Assembly (NCBI GenBank): GCA_017398555.1
Contig: JAFQFV010000005.1
Coordinates: forward strand, 52,923-116,922
Source of the DNA: Alistipes sp.
Lineage (GTDB): Bacteria > Bacteroidota > Bacteroidia > Bacteroidales > Rikenellaceae
DNA: 64,000 nt
Direction: 5' to 3'
Of this stretch, positions 55,149 through 63,502 are shown piece after piece; the first letter of the stretch is position 1; each line of letters opens with the position of its first letter. A program made the position numbers and the translations under genes. The notes under the pieces are model-generated. The model was not told where the DNA came from, made no database searches, and worked only from the letters and a program-made list of their open reading frames with translations.

Positions 55149-57116
55149 ATGAAAAATATTTGCAGAATATTACTTATGCTTGCAGCCGTAGCCTCATTTG
55201 CTGTCGGTTGTAATACGAGCGAGGAGTATCCTGAATATAAGTACCAAACCCGACTTGTAAAGCAGGCGTTTCTCAATAGCGAGATTACTGTATATCAGGG
55301 CAAGGAGGTTGAAATTCAGGGTATCGGCTTCGTCGTGGGTGACAAGATTGTCTTCCGCACAGAGGATGGAACGGAGTACACCGCAGAGGTTGTTACCGTA
55401 GATGATGCTTCAGCGATTTTCCTCGCGCCGGATATGCCGCAGGGTCAATATACAATCTATATAACCCGAGGCGAGAAGGAGCAGAAGGTGGCACCGGTTA
55501 CCGTATGGCTTACACTTAGTCTGGATGTTCCTCAGAAGGAGGGCTACTCTCTCCGAGGAATCGTTCACGTTGGCGATACCGGTATTGCAAACGTATGGGT
55601 GTCAGATGGTGTGAACTTTACCCAGACCGACGAGCAGGGCTTCTATTGGCTCAAGAGTGATAAGCGCTTCGGTTACGTATTTATCTGCCTGCCATCGGGC
55701 TATCTGCCTGCAACGGGAACAAATGCCGTTCCGGGCTATTGGAAGGCTGTCTCTATCGATGCAAACCTCTATGAGCAGTGCAACTTCGAGCTTAAGGAGG
55801 CTAATACAGCAAACCATCAGGTATTCTTCGCTGCCGACCTTCACCTTGCCGACCGTGCAGTGGGTCCAAACTCTGTTAATGACCTCAAACAGTTCGATTT
55901 GGGCTTTATTGCAGATACTAAGGCTCTGGCAGCGGCTTATGGCGAGAATACATTCCTCATCACTCTGGGAGATATCACTTGGGATGCACATTGGTATAAG
56001 ACAGGTTTTATGCCGGCAAACTATGTGGCAAAGATGAAGAATTACCCACTGATGATCTTCAACTGTATGGGTAATCACGATAACAATCCTTACGTTCGTG
56101 GTGATAATAACGGCTCGAAAATCTATCGCACAACCGTAGCTCCGACATACTACTCATTCAATTTGGGCGATGTGCACTACATCGTGCTGGATAATATCGA
56201 GTGGATTAACACAAATGGCTCTAACGGCTTTGTGGGAGAGCGCGATTATAATGAGCGAGTAGATGAGGTGCAGCTGGCTTGGCTTAAGGAGGATTTGTCG
56301 CACGTAGCTGATAAGAGCACACCGATTGTTGTCTGCTCACACTGCCAGTTCCACACTAATCGTAACTCTTCGTTCAAGGTTCAGAAGCATATGCAGAATA
56401 CAACAGAGGTGCTCGCATGCTTTGACGGATTTACCAATGTTCATATTATGACCGGCCATGCCCACTATAATATGACTATGGAGATTAACAACAACATCAT
56501 GGAGCATAATGTTGGTGCTACTTGCGAGACTTGGTGGCAGAGTACATCGTCATCACTTCTTGAGGGTCGCGGTATCTGCCGTGACGGTACCCCTGCAGGT
56601 TATGCTGTCTTTGAGTTCAAGGGTAAGGATTTGAAGTGGTACTACAAGTCTATCGGCTTTGATAAGAGCCTCCAGTTCCGAGCATACGATATGAATAACG
56701 TTATGCGTGAGCGTTGGACAAGCGCCCTTTCAACACAAGAGCCTGCACGCGATACAGGTGGTGATGACTATGCCGACTTGGAGGATAATGTAATATATAT
56801 CAATGTATGGGACTACGACTCTCAGTGGAAGATTGAGGTTACCGAGGCTGGCAACCCTAATCCGCTGACAGTGACCCGTGTATTTGACCGCGATCCGCTC
56901 CATACAGCTACTACCGATGTAATTCTTGGTAAGGTAGGTTCTCTTATCGAGGGGTACGCTTCGACACGTACAGCGCATATGTGGATGGTTATCACCGAGG
57001 AGGATGATACAGACCTCACCATTAAGGTTACCAACCGCTTTGGCGAGGAGTTTACACAGACTCTTACAGGCCGTGGCAGGAGAAATAAGTTTGATACCAC
57101 AAAATACTTTCAGTAA
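55149..57116 (+). CDS. Calcineurin-like metallophosphoesterase lipoprotein (locus 2)
   Basis: 655 residues. Lipobox AVGC gives Cys21. An IPT/TIG-like domain covers about 35-120, a MetallophosN-type beta domain about 125-210, the catalytic domain about 225-445 and a MetallophosC-type beta domain the rest. The two-metal site is complete: Asp230 and His232 (AADLHLAD), Asp275 (LGDITWDA), GNHD 308-311, His398 (CSHCQ) and GHAH 436-439. It should hydrolyse a phosphomonoester or phosphodiester at the cell surface or in the periplasm. It is the only catalytic protein of locus 2. Confidence 0.9.
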   Translation: MKNICRILLMLAAVASFAVGCNTSEEYPEYKYQTRLVKQAFLNSEITVYQGKEVEIQGIGFVVGDKIVFRTEDGTEYTAEVVTVDDASAIFLAPDMPQGQYTIYITRGEKEQKVAPVTVWLTLSLDVPQKEGYSLRGIVHVGDTGIANVWVSDGVNFTQTDEQGFYWLKSDKRFGYVFICLPSGYLPATGTNAVPGYWKAVSIDANLYEQCNFELKEANTANHQVFFAADLHLADRAVGPNSVNDLKQFDLGFIADTKALAAAYGENTFLITLGDITWDAHWYKTGFMPANYVAKMKNYPLMIFNCMGNHDNNPYVRGDNNGSKIYRTTVAPTYYSFNLGDVHYIVLDNIEWINTNGSNGFVGERDYNERVDEVQLAWLKEDLSHVADKSTPIVVCSHCQFHTNRNSSFKVQKHMQNTTEVLACFDGFTNVHIMTGHAHYNMTMEINNNIMEHNVGATCETWWQSTSSSLLEGRGICRDGTPAGYAVFEFKGKDLKWYYKSIGFDKSLQFRAYDMNNVMRERWTSALSTQEPARDTGGDDYADLEDNVIYINVWDYDSQWKIEVTEAGNPNPLTVTRVFDRDPLHTATTDVILGKVGSLIEGYASTRTAHMWMVITEEDDTDLTIKVTNRFGEEFTQTLTGRGRRNKFDTTKYFQ

Positions 57117-57127
57117 AACCAGTAGCT

Positions 57128-58642
57128 ATGAAGAGGATATTTAATATAATTATCGCAGCACTTGCACTCATCTCTGTCGGTTGTCAAACCGAGCAGGTAT
57201 TTGAGTATCAGGTGAGTAGTGACCGCGTTACGGTAGAGGCAAATCGCCGTGGAATTGATAGCAATGGCGGTCAGGTTATTCTCAACATTACATCTAATAC
57301 ATATTGGATTCTCAATGTTGATGAGGCTGCAGCGTCGTGGATTGAATTTACTCCAAAGGCGGCCCCTGCGGGTACTACAGAGGTCTTTGTAACTATTGCA
57401 GAGAATACCGATGTTGCACGTCAGGCTATTTTGAGCTTTGATACTATTGACGGTGTTAAGCAGACCGTTACCATCGACCAGAGAGGTGCCGATGAGCAGC
57501 TGACATACTATTGCGAGAACTTTGGCGATCAGCCTGTCGCTGAAAATACCAATATCAATCGCTTTGACAGCTGGGCAACTATCGGTTTCGGCTCTAATTT
57601 GGTTACCTATGATGGCGATGTGTCAATCTCAGCCGAAAATCCATCGACTGTTGAGGGTACATCGGCAGGTAACTCACTCTACTTCGGTGAACAGAACCTG
57701 GAGTTGATTATCGGCCCGATATGTATCTATGGTGATGAGTTCTTCCGCTTCTCATTTAACGCTTGTAACCGTAATGGTGCTCTCTCTACAGAGCAGCTCA
57801 AGATGTGGGTGGGAGATAATGGTAAGGACTACTTCCCATTCTCTTACCGCGTGGAGAACCCTACAGAGGGTTGGCAGAGGGTTATTGCCGACTTCTCACT
57901 CAAGAAGAATATCGCAACCAATATCTACCTTAAGATTGCAGCTCCTGCAGGTTACCAGATTGATGATATTACCCTTGTTCAGGGCTTTGCCGAGGATAAT
58001 GCACCTATGGCTCGCGTAAGTATGGATAGTAATCCTATCGGTACCGTCTTCTTTGAGGATGATTTGAACTGGATTACACCTGACTTTGCAGATACTATGG
58101 ATGGCACTCTCCCATTTGCTGGCGGATACTCTGTCTGCAATATGAATCAGCTCAATGTTGCAGGTGTTCCGGAGTCAAGTAGGCAGTTGTGGGCAGAGAA
58201 GGGTTATACCACCCCTGTAGATTATGGCGAGCGTACTTGGAACTACGCATACGTGGAGGTAGATGATAAGGGTGATGGCCACTTCAGAATTGGCCGAGCA
58301 TCACAGAGCAATGCTCGTAACCATATCGGTTGCTTCTATCTGCCAAAGGGTATTTTGTCGAAGATTGACCAGGATGCAAGTGTCAGCGTGATGTTCAGTG
58401 TCGATATGGGTCGATATAACACAGGCGACTGCAACCTTGTATATATCACTGCTCACACCAACGGTGTTGAGAATGAGCAGGAGGTTGCTGTGGCTATGGA
58501 TGTCATCAAGACCTTCGGAACATTTGAGGTGCGTTTTGATAACGTTACCCGCGATACAGAGTTCTCTGTCAAGACAAAGGTGCAGACCGATGCCCGCTCA
58601 ATCCGTATCTATTTCGATAACTTCAAGATAACAAAACTTTAA
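57128..58642 (+). CDS. BACON-domain surface lipoprotein (locus 2)
   Basis: 504 residues. Lipobox SVGC gives Cys19. A BACON domain covers about 28-125, with NTYWILNVDEAAASWIEF and the closing VTIDQRG. Two jelly-roll-like halves follow at about 130-300 and 305-504. Each has a cleaved-Adhesin-like or CBM-like pattern (YFGEQNLELIIGP; IRIYFDNFKIT). A glycan- or ligand-binding role is likely but not shown. It lies 12 bp after the phosphoesterase gene. Confidence 0.75.
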   Translation: MKRIFNIIIAALALISVGCQTEQVFEYQVSSDRVTVEANRRGIDSNGGQVILNITSNTYWILNVDEAAASWIEFTPKAAPAGTTEVFVTIAENTDVARQAILSFDTIDGVKQTVTIDQRGADEQLTYYCENFGDQPVAENTNINRFDSWATIGFGSNLVTYDGDVSISAENPSTVEGTSAGNSLYFGEQNLELIIGPICIYGDEFFRFSFNACNRNGALSTEQLKMWVGDNGKDYFPFSYRVENPTEGWQRVIADFSLKKNIATNIYLKIAAPAGYQIDDITLVQGFAEDNAPMARVSMDSNPIGTVFFEDDLNWITPDFADTMDGTLPFAGGYSVCNMNQLNVAGVPESSRQLWAEKGYTTPVDYGERTWNYAYVEVDDKGDGHFRIGRASQSNARNHIGCFYLPKGILSKIDQDASVSVMFSVDMGRYNTGDCNLVYITAHTNGVENEQEVAVAMDVIKTFGTFEVRFDNVTRDTEFSVKTKVQTDARSIRIYFDNFKITKL

Positions 58643-58669
58643 TAAACTCTTAACTTAATTCTTAAACCT

Positions 58670-58807
58670 ATGAAAAAGATTGAACTCTTTGGTGCTTACA
58701 CAGCACCGCAGGTCAGAGTAATCAACGCTCGTATCGAGCGAGGTTTTGCAATTTCTGGCCCAACAGACTTTATGGATCCGGATTACGAATCTCGTCCGGA
58801 GGAGTAA
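58670..58807 (+). CDS. 45-residue peptide of locus 2
   Basis: ATG 58670 to TAA 58805-58807. It begins MKKIELFGAYTAPQVRV, continues INARIERGFAISG and ends with an acidic tail DPDYESRPEE. The Y-x-AP-x-V start and the ERGFA-x-SG centre recall many short unannotated Bacteroidales peptides, known to me only by pattern. No signal peptide or membrane span. It lies 27 bp after the BACON gene and 21 bp before the GLUG-repeat gene. A regulatory, chaperone-like or precursor-peptide role are all possible. Confidence 0.65.
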   Translation: MKKIELFGAYTAPQVRVINARIERGFAISGPTDFMDPDYESRPEE

Positions 58808-58828
58808 TTAACCAACATTAAAAACAGT

Positions 58829-61800
58829 ATGATTATGAAGAAGATTTTATTACTTGCAGCAGCTGTGGCAATGTTGGCAGGCTGCTCACAGGATTTGACC
58901 GCTGACCTTGAGAACTCTGTAAATGGTTCTCAGAGCGTTGGCTCTTGGAATGGCGAGGGTTATGTTGTCGAGGCTTCAGCTGAGGACTTCACCCGCGTAA
59001 ATACTAACGTATCAGAGGGCGCAAGCTACCTTACTTGGGAGGCTGGTGACGAGATTACTCTGGTTCACAATGGTGCATCTTACATCTACTTGGCACAGCA
59101 GGCCGGCCGTTCTTCACTCTTTGTTCCAAAGGATGATGCAAACGCAATTACTGCTATCGATGCTGCTCTGCCTGTAGCTGCATTCTACAACGTTGCTTCT
59201 GTAGATGCTGCAACTATGAAGGCTACATTCAACATCGCTGCAGAGCAGGTTGAGGGTGAGCTGTCAAACAAGCTCCCACTCTACGGCTACGCTGCTTCAA
59301 CTGTTGTTGAGGATAACAAGATTAAGGTTGTGATGAACCCACTCGCTTCTGTTGTTGAGTTTGAGCTCTCTGCATCAAGCACTTGGAATGCTGACGCATT
59401 CTCACTCGGAGTATCTTCTCGCCAGCAGTACACCTACGCTACTGCAGAGGGTCTTGTTGTTGATGCTACAACAGGCGCTATCGACCTTTCAGCTGCTGTT
59501 ATCGGTAAGACTGCAACTGTAAAGCTTGCTGCTATGCACGACTTTGCTACAAAGCGTAACGTATCTGTTATCGTTCCAGGTGTATCTAACACAGTTACTA
59601 CTGAGGTTACCGAGGGTGAGGGTGATGCTGCTGTTACAACTACTGTAACTACTCACTACGCTCCTGTTTACCACGGTAAGGGTTGTGTGAAGCTCTATAA
59701 GAATGGTGTTGAGAACTTCCGCCGTACTATCTGGAGCAGCTACACTGCTGACAACACTCAGGCTGTTGATGAGCGCAAGCACATCGCTCAGCCACTTAAG
59801 GACATCCTTGAGGGTCACAAGAACGGTATCTCAACTGCTGCTGACTTCAAGGCTCTTGCTGACGAGGTTAACTACTCTGTTGAGACCCTGCCTGCAGGTA
59901 CTACATTCTGTAATGAGGATGGTGTTATTCTTCTGAACAACAGCATTAGCCTTGCAGAGTACACTAACTGGCTTGCTATCGGTCAGAACGCTTCTGGTAA
60001 CTTTGACGGTGTAGAGATTATCTTCGCTGGTCACTTTGACGGTCAGGGTAACACTATCAGCGGCCTTAGCATCGACTACAACTATGCTGACCACCAGCAC
60101 AAGTACACTAAGTACGATGGTACAGAGGGTACTATTTTATGCGCAAGTGCAGGTCTGTTTGGTGTTGCTGCTAATTGCGCATCTATCAAGAATCTGACTG
60201 TTGAGGGTAACATTGTTCTTAACTACTCTATTCCAGAGGGCGTTGATTCATACTGGAACTATGTTGCAGGTGTTGTAGGTCAGGCTTATGGTGCACGACT
60301 TGAGAACCTTACAAATAAGGTTACTATTACATCAGGCCCTGCTCACAACAATAAGACTCGTTTTGGTGGTGTTGTAGGTCGTGTATGCGCAGATGCTGAG
60401 GTTTATATCGAGAAACTTACTAATGAGGTAGATCACAACCTTTCACAGGGTACAGGCGCTGCTGCTTGGGAGTTTATCGGTGGTGGTACTATCGGTATGG
60501 TTGCTGATGGTTCTGCATTTGACCTTGAGATTGTTGATGTTACAAATAACGGTAAACTTACTGTCGTCTCTTCTGGTTATGCTAATGTTGGTGGTGTATG
60601 TGGTTACATTACCCGCAGCGCAGAGAAGGACGGTATCTTTGAGAACTGGGTTAACAACAGCGATATTGTAATCTCATCACAGACAGGTATGTGCGTAGGT
60701 GGTGTTGTTGGTCAGGCTCGCCACTATGAGCTTCTTGAGTGTGAGAATAACGGTTCAATCACTATTGGCGATGGTTGTCCAGAGTCTATTGAGTGTAACA
60801 TCGGTGGTATCGTTGGCTACACTAACGGTCGTAACACAAGCGCAAAAGGTGAGGTATATATCACCGACTGCGTAAACAATGGTGAGATTAAGATTGACAA
60901 GAATATCATTCCATTTGTTGGTGGTATTGTAGGTTATACTACTCAGCCTGTAACTGTTGAGGGTTGCGTAAACAAGGCTAATGTCTCTGTACACCTTACA
61001 AATACAAACGCATTCCACGTAGGTGGTATCGTTGGTAAGAATGGTGTAAACTCTAACACCGTAAAGGATGGCGTTCAGGTTTACGACTGTACTAACGAGG
61101 GTGATATCTCTGGTTACACAGAGACTACCGAGGCTGACAATGGTGGTGGTTGGCTCTATGTAGGCGGTTGCTTCGGCTCTTGCTATGGTGGTGCTTCGTC
61201 AGATGCACTTCCAGCTGCTTGGGGTACTGTAGGTTGTGTTGTTGATGGTTGCGTTAATAAGGGTAAGGTTCGTGCTCTTGGCGGTGCGAAGTTCCGCGTA
61301 GGTGGTATCTCTGGTCTGCTTAACAGAACTGATATTACCAACTGTACTAACGAGGGTACTGTAACTAACGAGCGTACTCCACTCTATAAGGAGGAGTTCT
61401 TCGGTGGTATCGTAGGTTTTGCAGAGAACGGCTCTTATGGTAACATCTCAGGTTGTACTAACAGCGGTGTTGTAGCATACCTTATGCCTACACTAAGCGG
61501 TACAGGTGAGAAGACTGTTGCAAACAACTGGCACGCTACTATCGGTGGTATCCTTGGTCGTGCAAAGGATGCTTTAACAAAGGTTACAAACTGTACATTC
61601 TCTGGTCAGGTACTTGGTACAAACGACAAGACCCACACTTGGAATGCAGAGACAGGTGCTTGGGTAGCTCCTACAGACTTTGAGACTCGTAACTTCGAGT
61701 GCCGCTCTGCTATCGTAGGTGCTTGTGGTAAGAACTTCCCTATCTCTGGCTGTACTGTAGGTGGTGCTATCGGCTCTATTAAGAATTTTGACCCTGCAAC

Positions 61801-61927
61801 AGGAGAGTTCGAGATTGACCAGCTTCACCCACTTGTAAACGATGCTACAAGCCTCTGGCACTGGGAGCATTGGTTTACAGGTTGGACATCAATTCCTGCT
61901 GTTACCGACTGTGTATTCGGTAACTAA
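58829..61927 (+). CDS. GLUG-repeat beta-helix lipoprotein (end of locus 2)
   Basis: 1032 residues (ATG 58829 or 58835). Lipobox LAGC (Cys19 from the first Met). The N-terminal 300 residues resemble fimbrillin/Mfa-type lipoproteins: TRVNTNVSEGASYLTWEAGDEI-type opening, then NKLPLYGYA. From about 330 to 1000 there are about a dozen GLUG-like turns, GG(I/V)VG...CVNNG.I, expected to form a right-handed beta-helix stalk. It looks like a long surface adhesin or fimbrial tip. Codon use is much more biased (GCT, GGT, CTT) than in the rest of locus 2, pointing to high expression. Confidence 0.75.
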   Translation: MIMKKILLLAAAVAMLAGCSQDLTADLENSVNGSQSVGSWNGEGYVVEASAEDFTRVNTNVSEGASYLTWEAGDEITLVHNGASYIYLAQQAGRSSLFVPKDDANAITAIDAALPVAAFYNVASVDAATMKATFNIAAEQVEGELSNKLPLYGYAASTVVEDNKIKVVMNPLASVVEFELSASSTWNADAFSLGVSSRQQYTYATAEGLVVDATTGAIDLSAAVIGKTATVKLAAMHDFATKRNVSVIVPGVSNTVTTEVTEGEGDAAVTTTVTTHYAPVYHGKGCVKLYKNGVENFRRTIWSSYTADNTQAVDERKHIAQPLKDILEGHKNGISTAADFKALADEVNYSVETLPAGTTFCNEDGVILLNNSISLAEYTNWLAIGQNASGNFDGVEIIFAGHFDGQGNTISGLSIDYNYADHQHKYTKYDGTEGTILCASAGLFGVAANCASIKNLTVEGNIVLNYSIPEGVDSYWNYVAGVVGQAYGARLENLTNKVTITSGPAHNNKTRFGGVVGRVCADAEVYIEKLTNEVDHNLSQGTGAAAWEFIGGGTIGMVADGSAFDLEIVDVTNNGKLTVVSSGYANVGGVCGYITRSAEKDGIFENWVNNSDIVISSQTGMCVGGVVGQARHYELLECENNGSITIGDGCPESIECNIGGIVGYTNGRNTSAKGEVYITDCVNNGEIKIDKNIIPFVGGIVGYTTQPVTVEGCVNKANVSVHLTNTNAFHVGGIVGKNGVNSNTVKDGVQVYDCTNEGDISGYTETTEADNGGGWLYVGGCFGSCYGGASSDALPAAWGTVGCVVDGCVNKGKVRALGGAKFRVGGISGLLNRTDITNCTNEGTVTNERTPLYKEEFFGGIVGFAENGSYGNISGCTNSGVVAYLMPTLSGTGEKTVANNWHATIGGILGRAKDALTKVTNCTFSGQVLGTNDKTHTWNAETGAWVAPTDFETRNFECRSAIVGACGKNFPISGCTVGGAIGSIKNFDPATGEFEIDQLHPLVNDATSLWHWEHWFTGWTSIPAVTDCVFGN

Positions 61928-61934
61928 AAATAGC

Positions 61935-62003
61935 AAAGAGAGCCTTTCGGGGCTCTCTTTACAACAAAAAAATAGAGAACGGTATTCCGTTCTCTATTTT
62001 TTT
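61935..62003. terminator. Two terminators between the GLUG gene and metK
   Basis: AAAGAGAGCC (61935-61944) pairs with GGCTCTCTTT (61951-61960) after the GLUG gene. A second hairpin pairs AAAAAATAGAGAAC with GTTCTCTATTTTTT (about 61967-62003) and is flanked by T-runs on both strands, so it serves both converging genes. Confidence 0.92.
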
Positions 62004-62017
62004 GTATTCAGTTCGGA

Positions 62018-63265
62018 CTACAGACCAAACTCGGCCTTAATCTCATCTACTGCATCGAGCTTCTCCCAACCGAAGAACTCCACCTCGCGAGTAGTCTCTA
62101 CACCATTCTCGAATAGTGTAACCTCCTTAGTATAAGGGCGATTGCCGAAGTGACCGTATGATGCTGTAGCCTCAAAAATAGGGTTCTTAAGGCCATAGCG
62201 GCGAACGATGCTTGCAGGGCGAAGGTCGAAGAGCTTTGCAATGCGACGCGCAATCTCGCCCTCGCTGATTGTAAGCTTGTTAGTGCCGTATGTATCGACA
62301 TATACAGAGAGCGGCTCGGCAATACCGATAGCGTAGCTCAGCTGAACGAGTACCTCATCAGCCACACCTGCAGCAACCATATTCTTCGCAATGTGACGAG
62401 CTGCATAAGCTGCACTACGATCCACCTTTGAAGAGTCCTTGCCGGAGAACGCACCGCCACCGTGAGCACCACGACCGCCGTAGGTATCAACGATAATCTT
62501 ACGGCCTGTAAGACCTGTATCTCCGTGAGGACCACCGATAACGAACTTACCTGTAGGATTTACGTGGAGGATATAATCCTCGCCAATAAGTGCAGCAAGC
62601 TCATCGTGCGCACGCTCAAGACGTGCCTTAACGCGCGGAATAAGGATAGTGCGAACATCCTCCTTAATCTGCGGAGCATCCACATCCTCGTCGTGCTGTG
62701 TAGAGACAACGATAGTATGCACACGCTGTGGGTGGCGATTGTCGTCATACTCGATAGTCACCTGACTCTTTGCATCGGGGCGCAGATAGGTCATTGTTTT
62801 GCCCTCGCGGCGAATATCGGCAAGCTCCTTAAGAATTACGTGCGAGAGGATAAGTGTCGCAGGCATAAGCTCGCGGGTCTCGCGTGTAGCGTAACCGAAC
62901 ATAATGCCCTGGTCGCCGGCACCCTGCTCCTCCTCTGTTGAGCGAACAACGCCCTGATTGATATCTGAACTCTGCTCGTGAATAGCCGAGAGAATACCGC
63001 ACGAAGCGGCGTCAAACTGATACTCGCTGCGGTTGTAACCGATACGGTCGATAACGCGGCGTGCAGTCTGCTGAATATCGACATACGCCTCTGAACGCAC
63101 CTCACCTGCAACAACTACAAGGCCTGTGGTGCAGAGAGTCTCACAAGCGACCTTTGATTCGGGGTCACGGCGCAGAAACTCGTCAAGAATGGCGTCTGAA
63201 ATCTGATCTGAAACCTTGTCTGGATGTCCCTCGGACACAGACTCTGATGTAAACAAAAATCCCAT
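62018..63265 (-). CDS. metK: S-adenosylmethionine synthetase
   Basis: 415 residues. ATP and methionine sites are readable: [17 protein letters not shown] near residues 11-27, [12 protein letters not shown], and [22 protein letters not shown]-type loop (P-loop and Lys). It makes S-adenosylmethionine from ATP and methionine. Expression is probably controlled by the SAM-II-type riboswitch in its leader. The length is slightly above the usual 385-400. Confidence 0.97.
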   Translation of the reverse strand: MGFLFTSESVSEGHPDKVSDQISDAILDEFLRRDPESKVACETLCTTGLVVVAGEVRSEAYVDIQQTARRVIDRIGYNRSEYQFDAASCGILSAIHEQSSDINQGVVRSTEEEQGAGDQGIMFGYATRETRELMPATLILSHVILKELADIRREGKTMTYLRPDAKSQVTIEYDDNRHPQRVHTIVVSTQHDEDVDAPQIKEDVRTILIPRVKARLERAHDELAALIGEDYILHVNPTGKFVIGGPHGDTGLTGRKIIVDTYGGRGAHGGGAFSGKDSSKVDRSAAYAARHIAKNMVAAGVADEVLVQLSYAIGIAEPLSVYVDTYGTNKLTISEGEIARRIAKLFDLRPASIVRRYGLKNPIFEATASYGHFGNRPYTKEVTLFENGVETTREVEFFGWEKLDAVDEIKAEFGL

Positions 63266-63329
63266 AGTTTTTCTATATTTTTTACTCTTACTAATCTAAA
63301 AAACATGGGGAAGGTGGCTGTAGAATAAA

Positions 63330-63389
63330 GAATTGCTGGTTTAGCGATTTTTTATTGTGGTTGCAAGCAGTCCAAATCCCTCCACATTT
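63330..63389 (-). promoter_or_regulatory. SAM-II riboswitch aptamer upstream of metK
   Basis: On the minus strand stem P1 pairs TGTGG (63382-63386) with CCACA (63356-63360). The P1 loop reads GATTTGG...CTTGCAA, followed by an A-rich linker (63347-63355) and CGCTAAA (63340-63346). A short pseudoknot TGCT (63366-63369) with AGCA (63334-63337) is possible. The order GAUUUGG, UUGCA, CCAC, UAAA, CGCUAAA is that of SAM-II (metA/SAM_alpha) aptamers, and the gene behind it is metK. The aptamer starts a few bases after the predicted transcription start. Confidence 0.85.
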
Positions 63390-63395
63390 GCGGGG

Positions 63396-63427
63396 CAAAG
63401 ATAGGGATAAATGTTGAGAGTACCAAA
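63396..63427 (-). promoter_or_regulatory. metK promoter
   Basis: On the minus strand TTTG (63424-63427), a 20-bp spacer and TATCTTTG (63396-63403) match the Bacteroidetes consensus fully. The riboswitch begins about 7 bp downstream. Confidence 0.85.
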
Positions 63428-63459
63428 TTTTGTAGTTTGTAAAATCTTTACTACCTTTA
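63428..63459 (+). promoter_or_regulatory. Promoter of the S8-protease-like lipoprotein gene
   Basis: TTTTG (63428-63432), a 19-bp spacer and TACCTTTA (63452-63459, 7 of 8 positions of the -7 box). Its -33 box is adjacent to the -33 box of metK on the other strand, within the sequence CAAATTTTG. Confidence 0.55.
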
Positions 63460-63502
63460 CCACGTGATATTGTGTAATTACTTAAAAAACTATAATTATA
63501 GT

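Noticed and set aside
63115-63306. Short upstream frame overlapping the metK start as a leader peptide gene
   Set aside because: It continues far into metK in another frame and has no leader-peptide features; the riboswitch explains control better.
63330-63389. SAM-I (S-box) riboswitch
   Set aside because: GGAGGGA and GCAACC resemble S-box pieces, but the multi-stem S-box layout is absent and the CGCTAAA and GATTTGG elements fit SAM-II.
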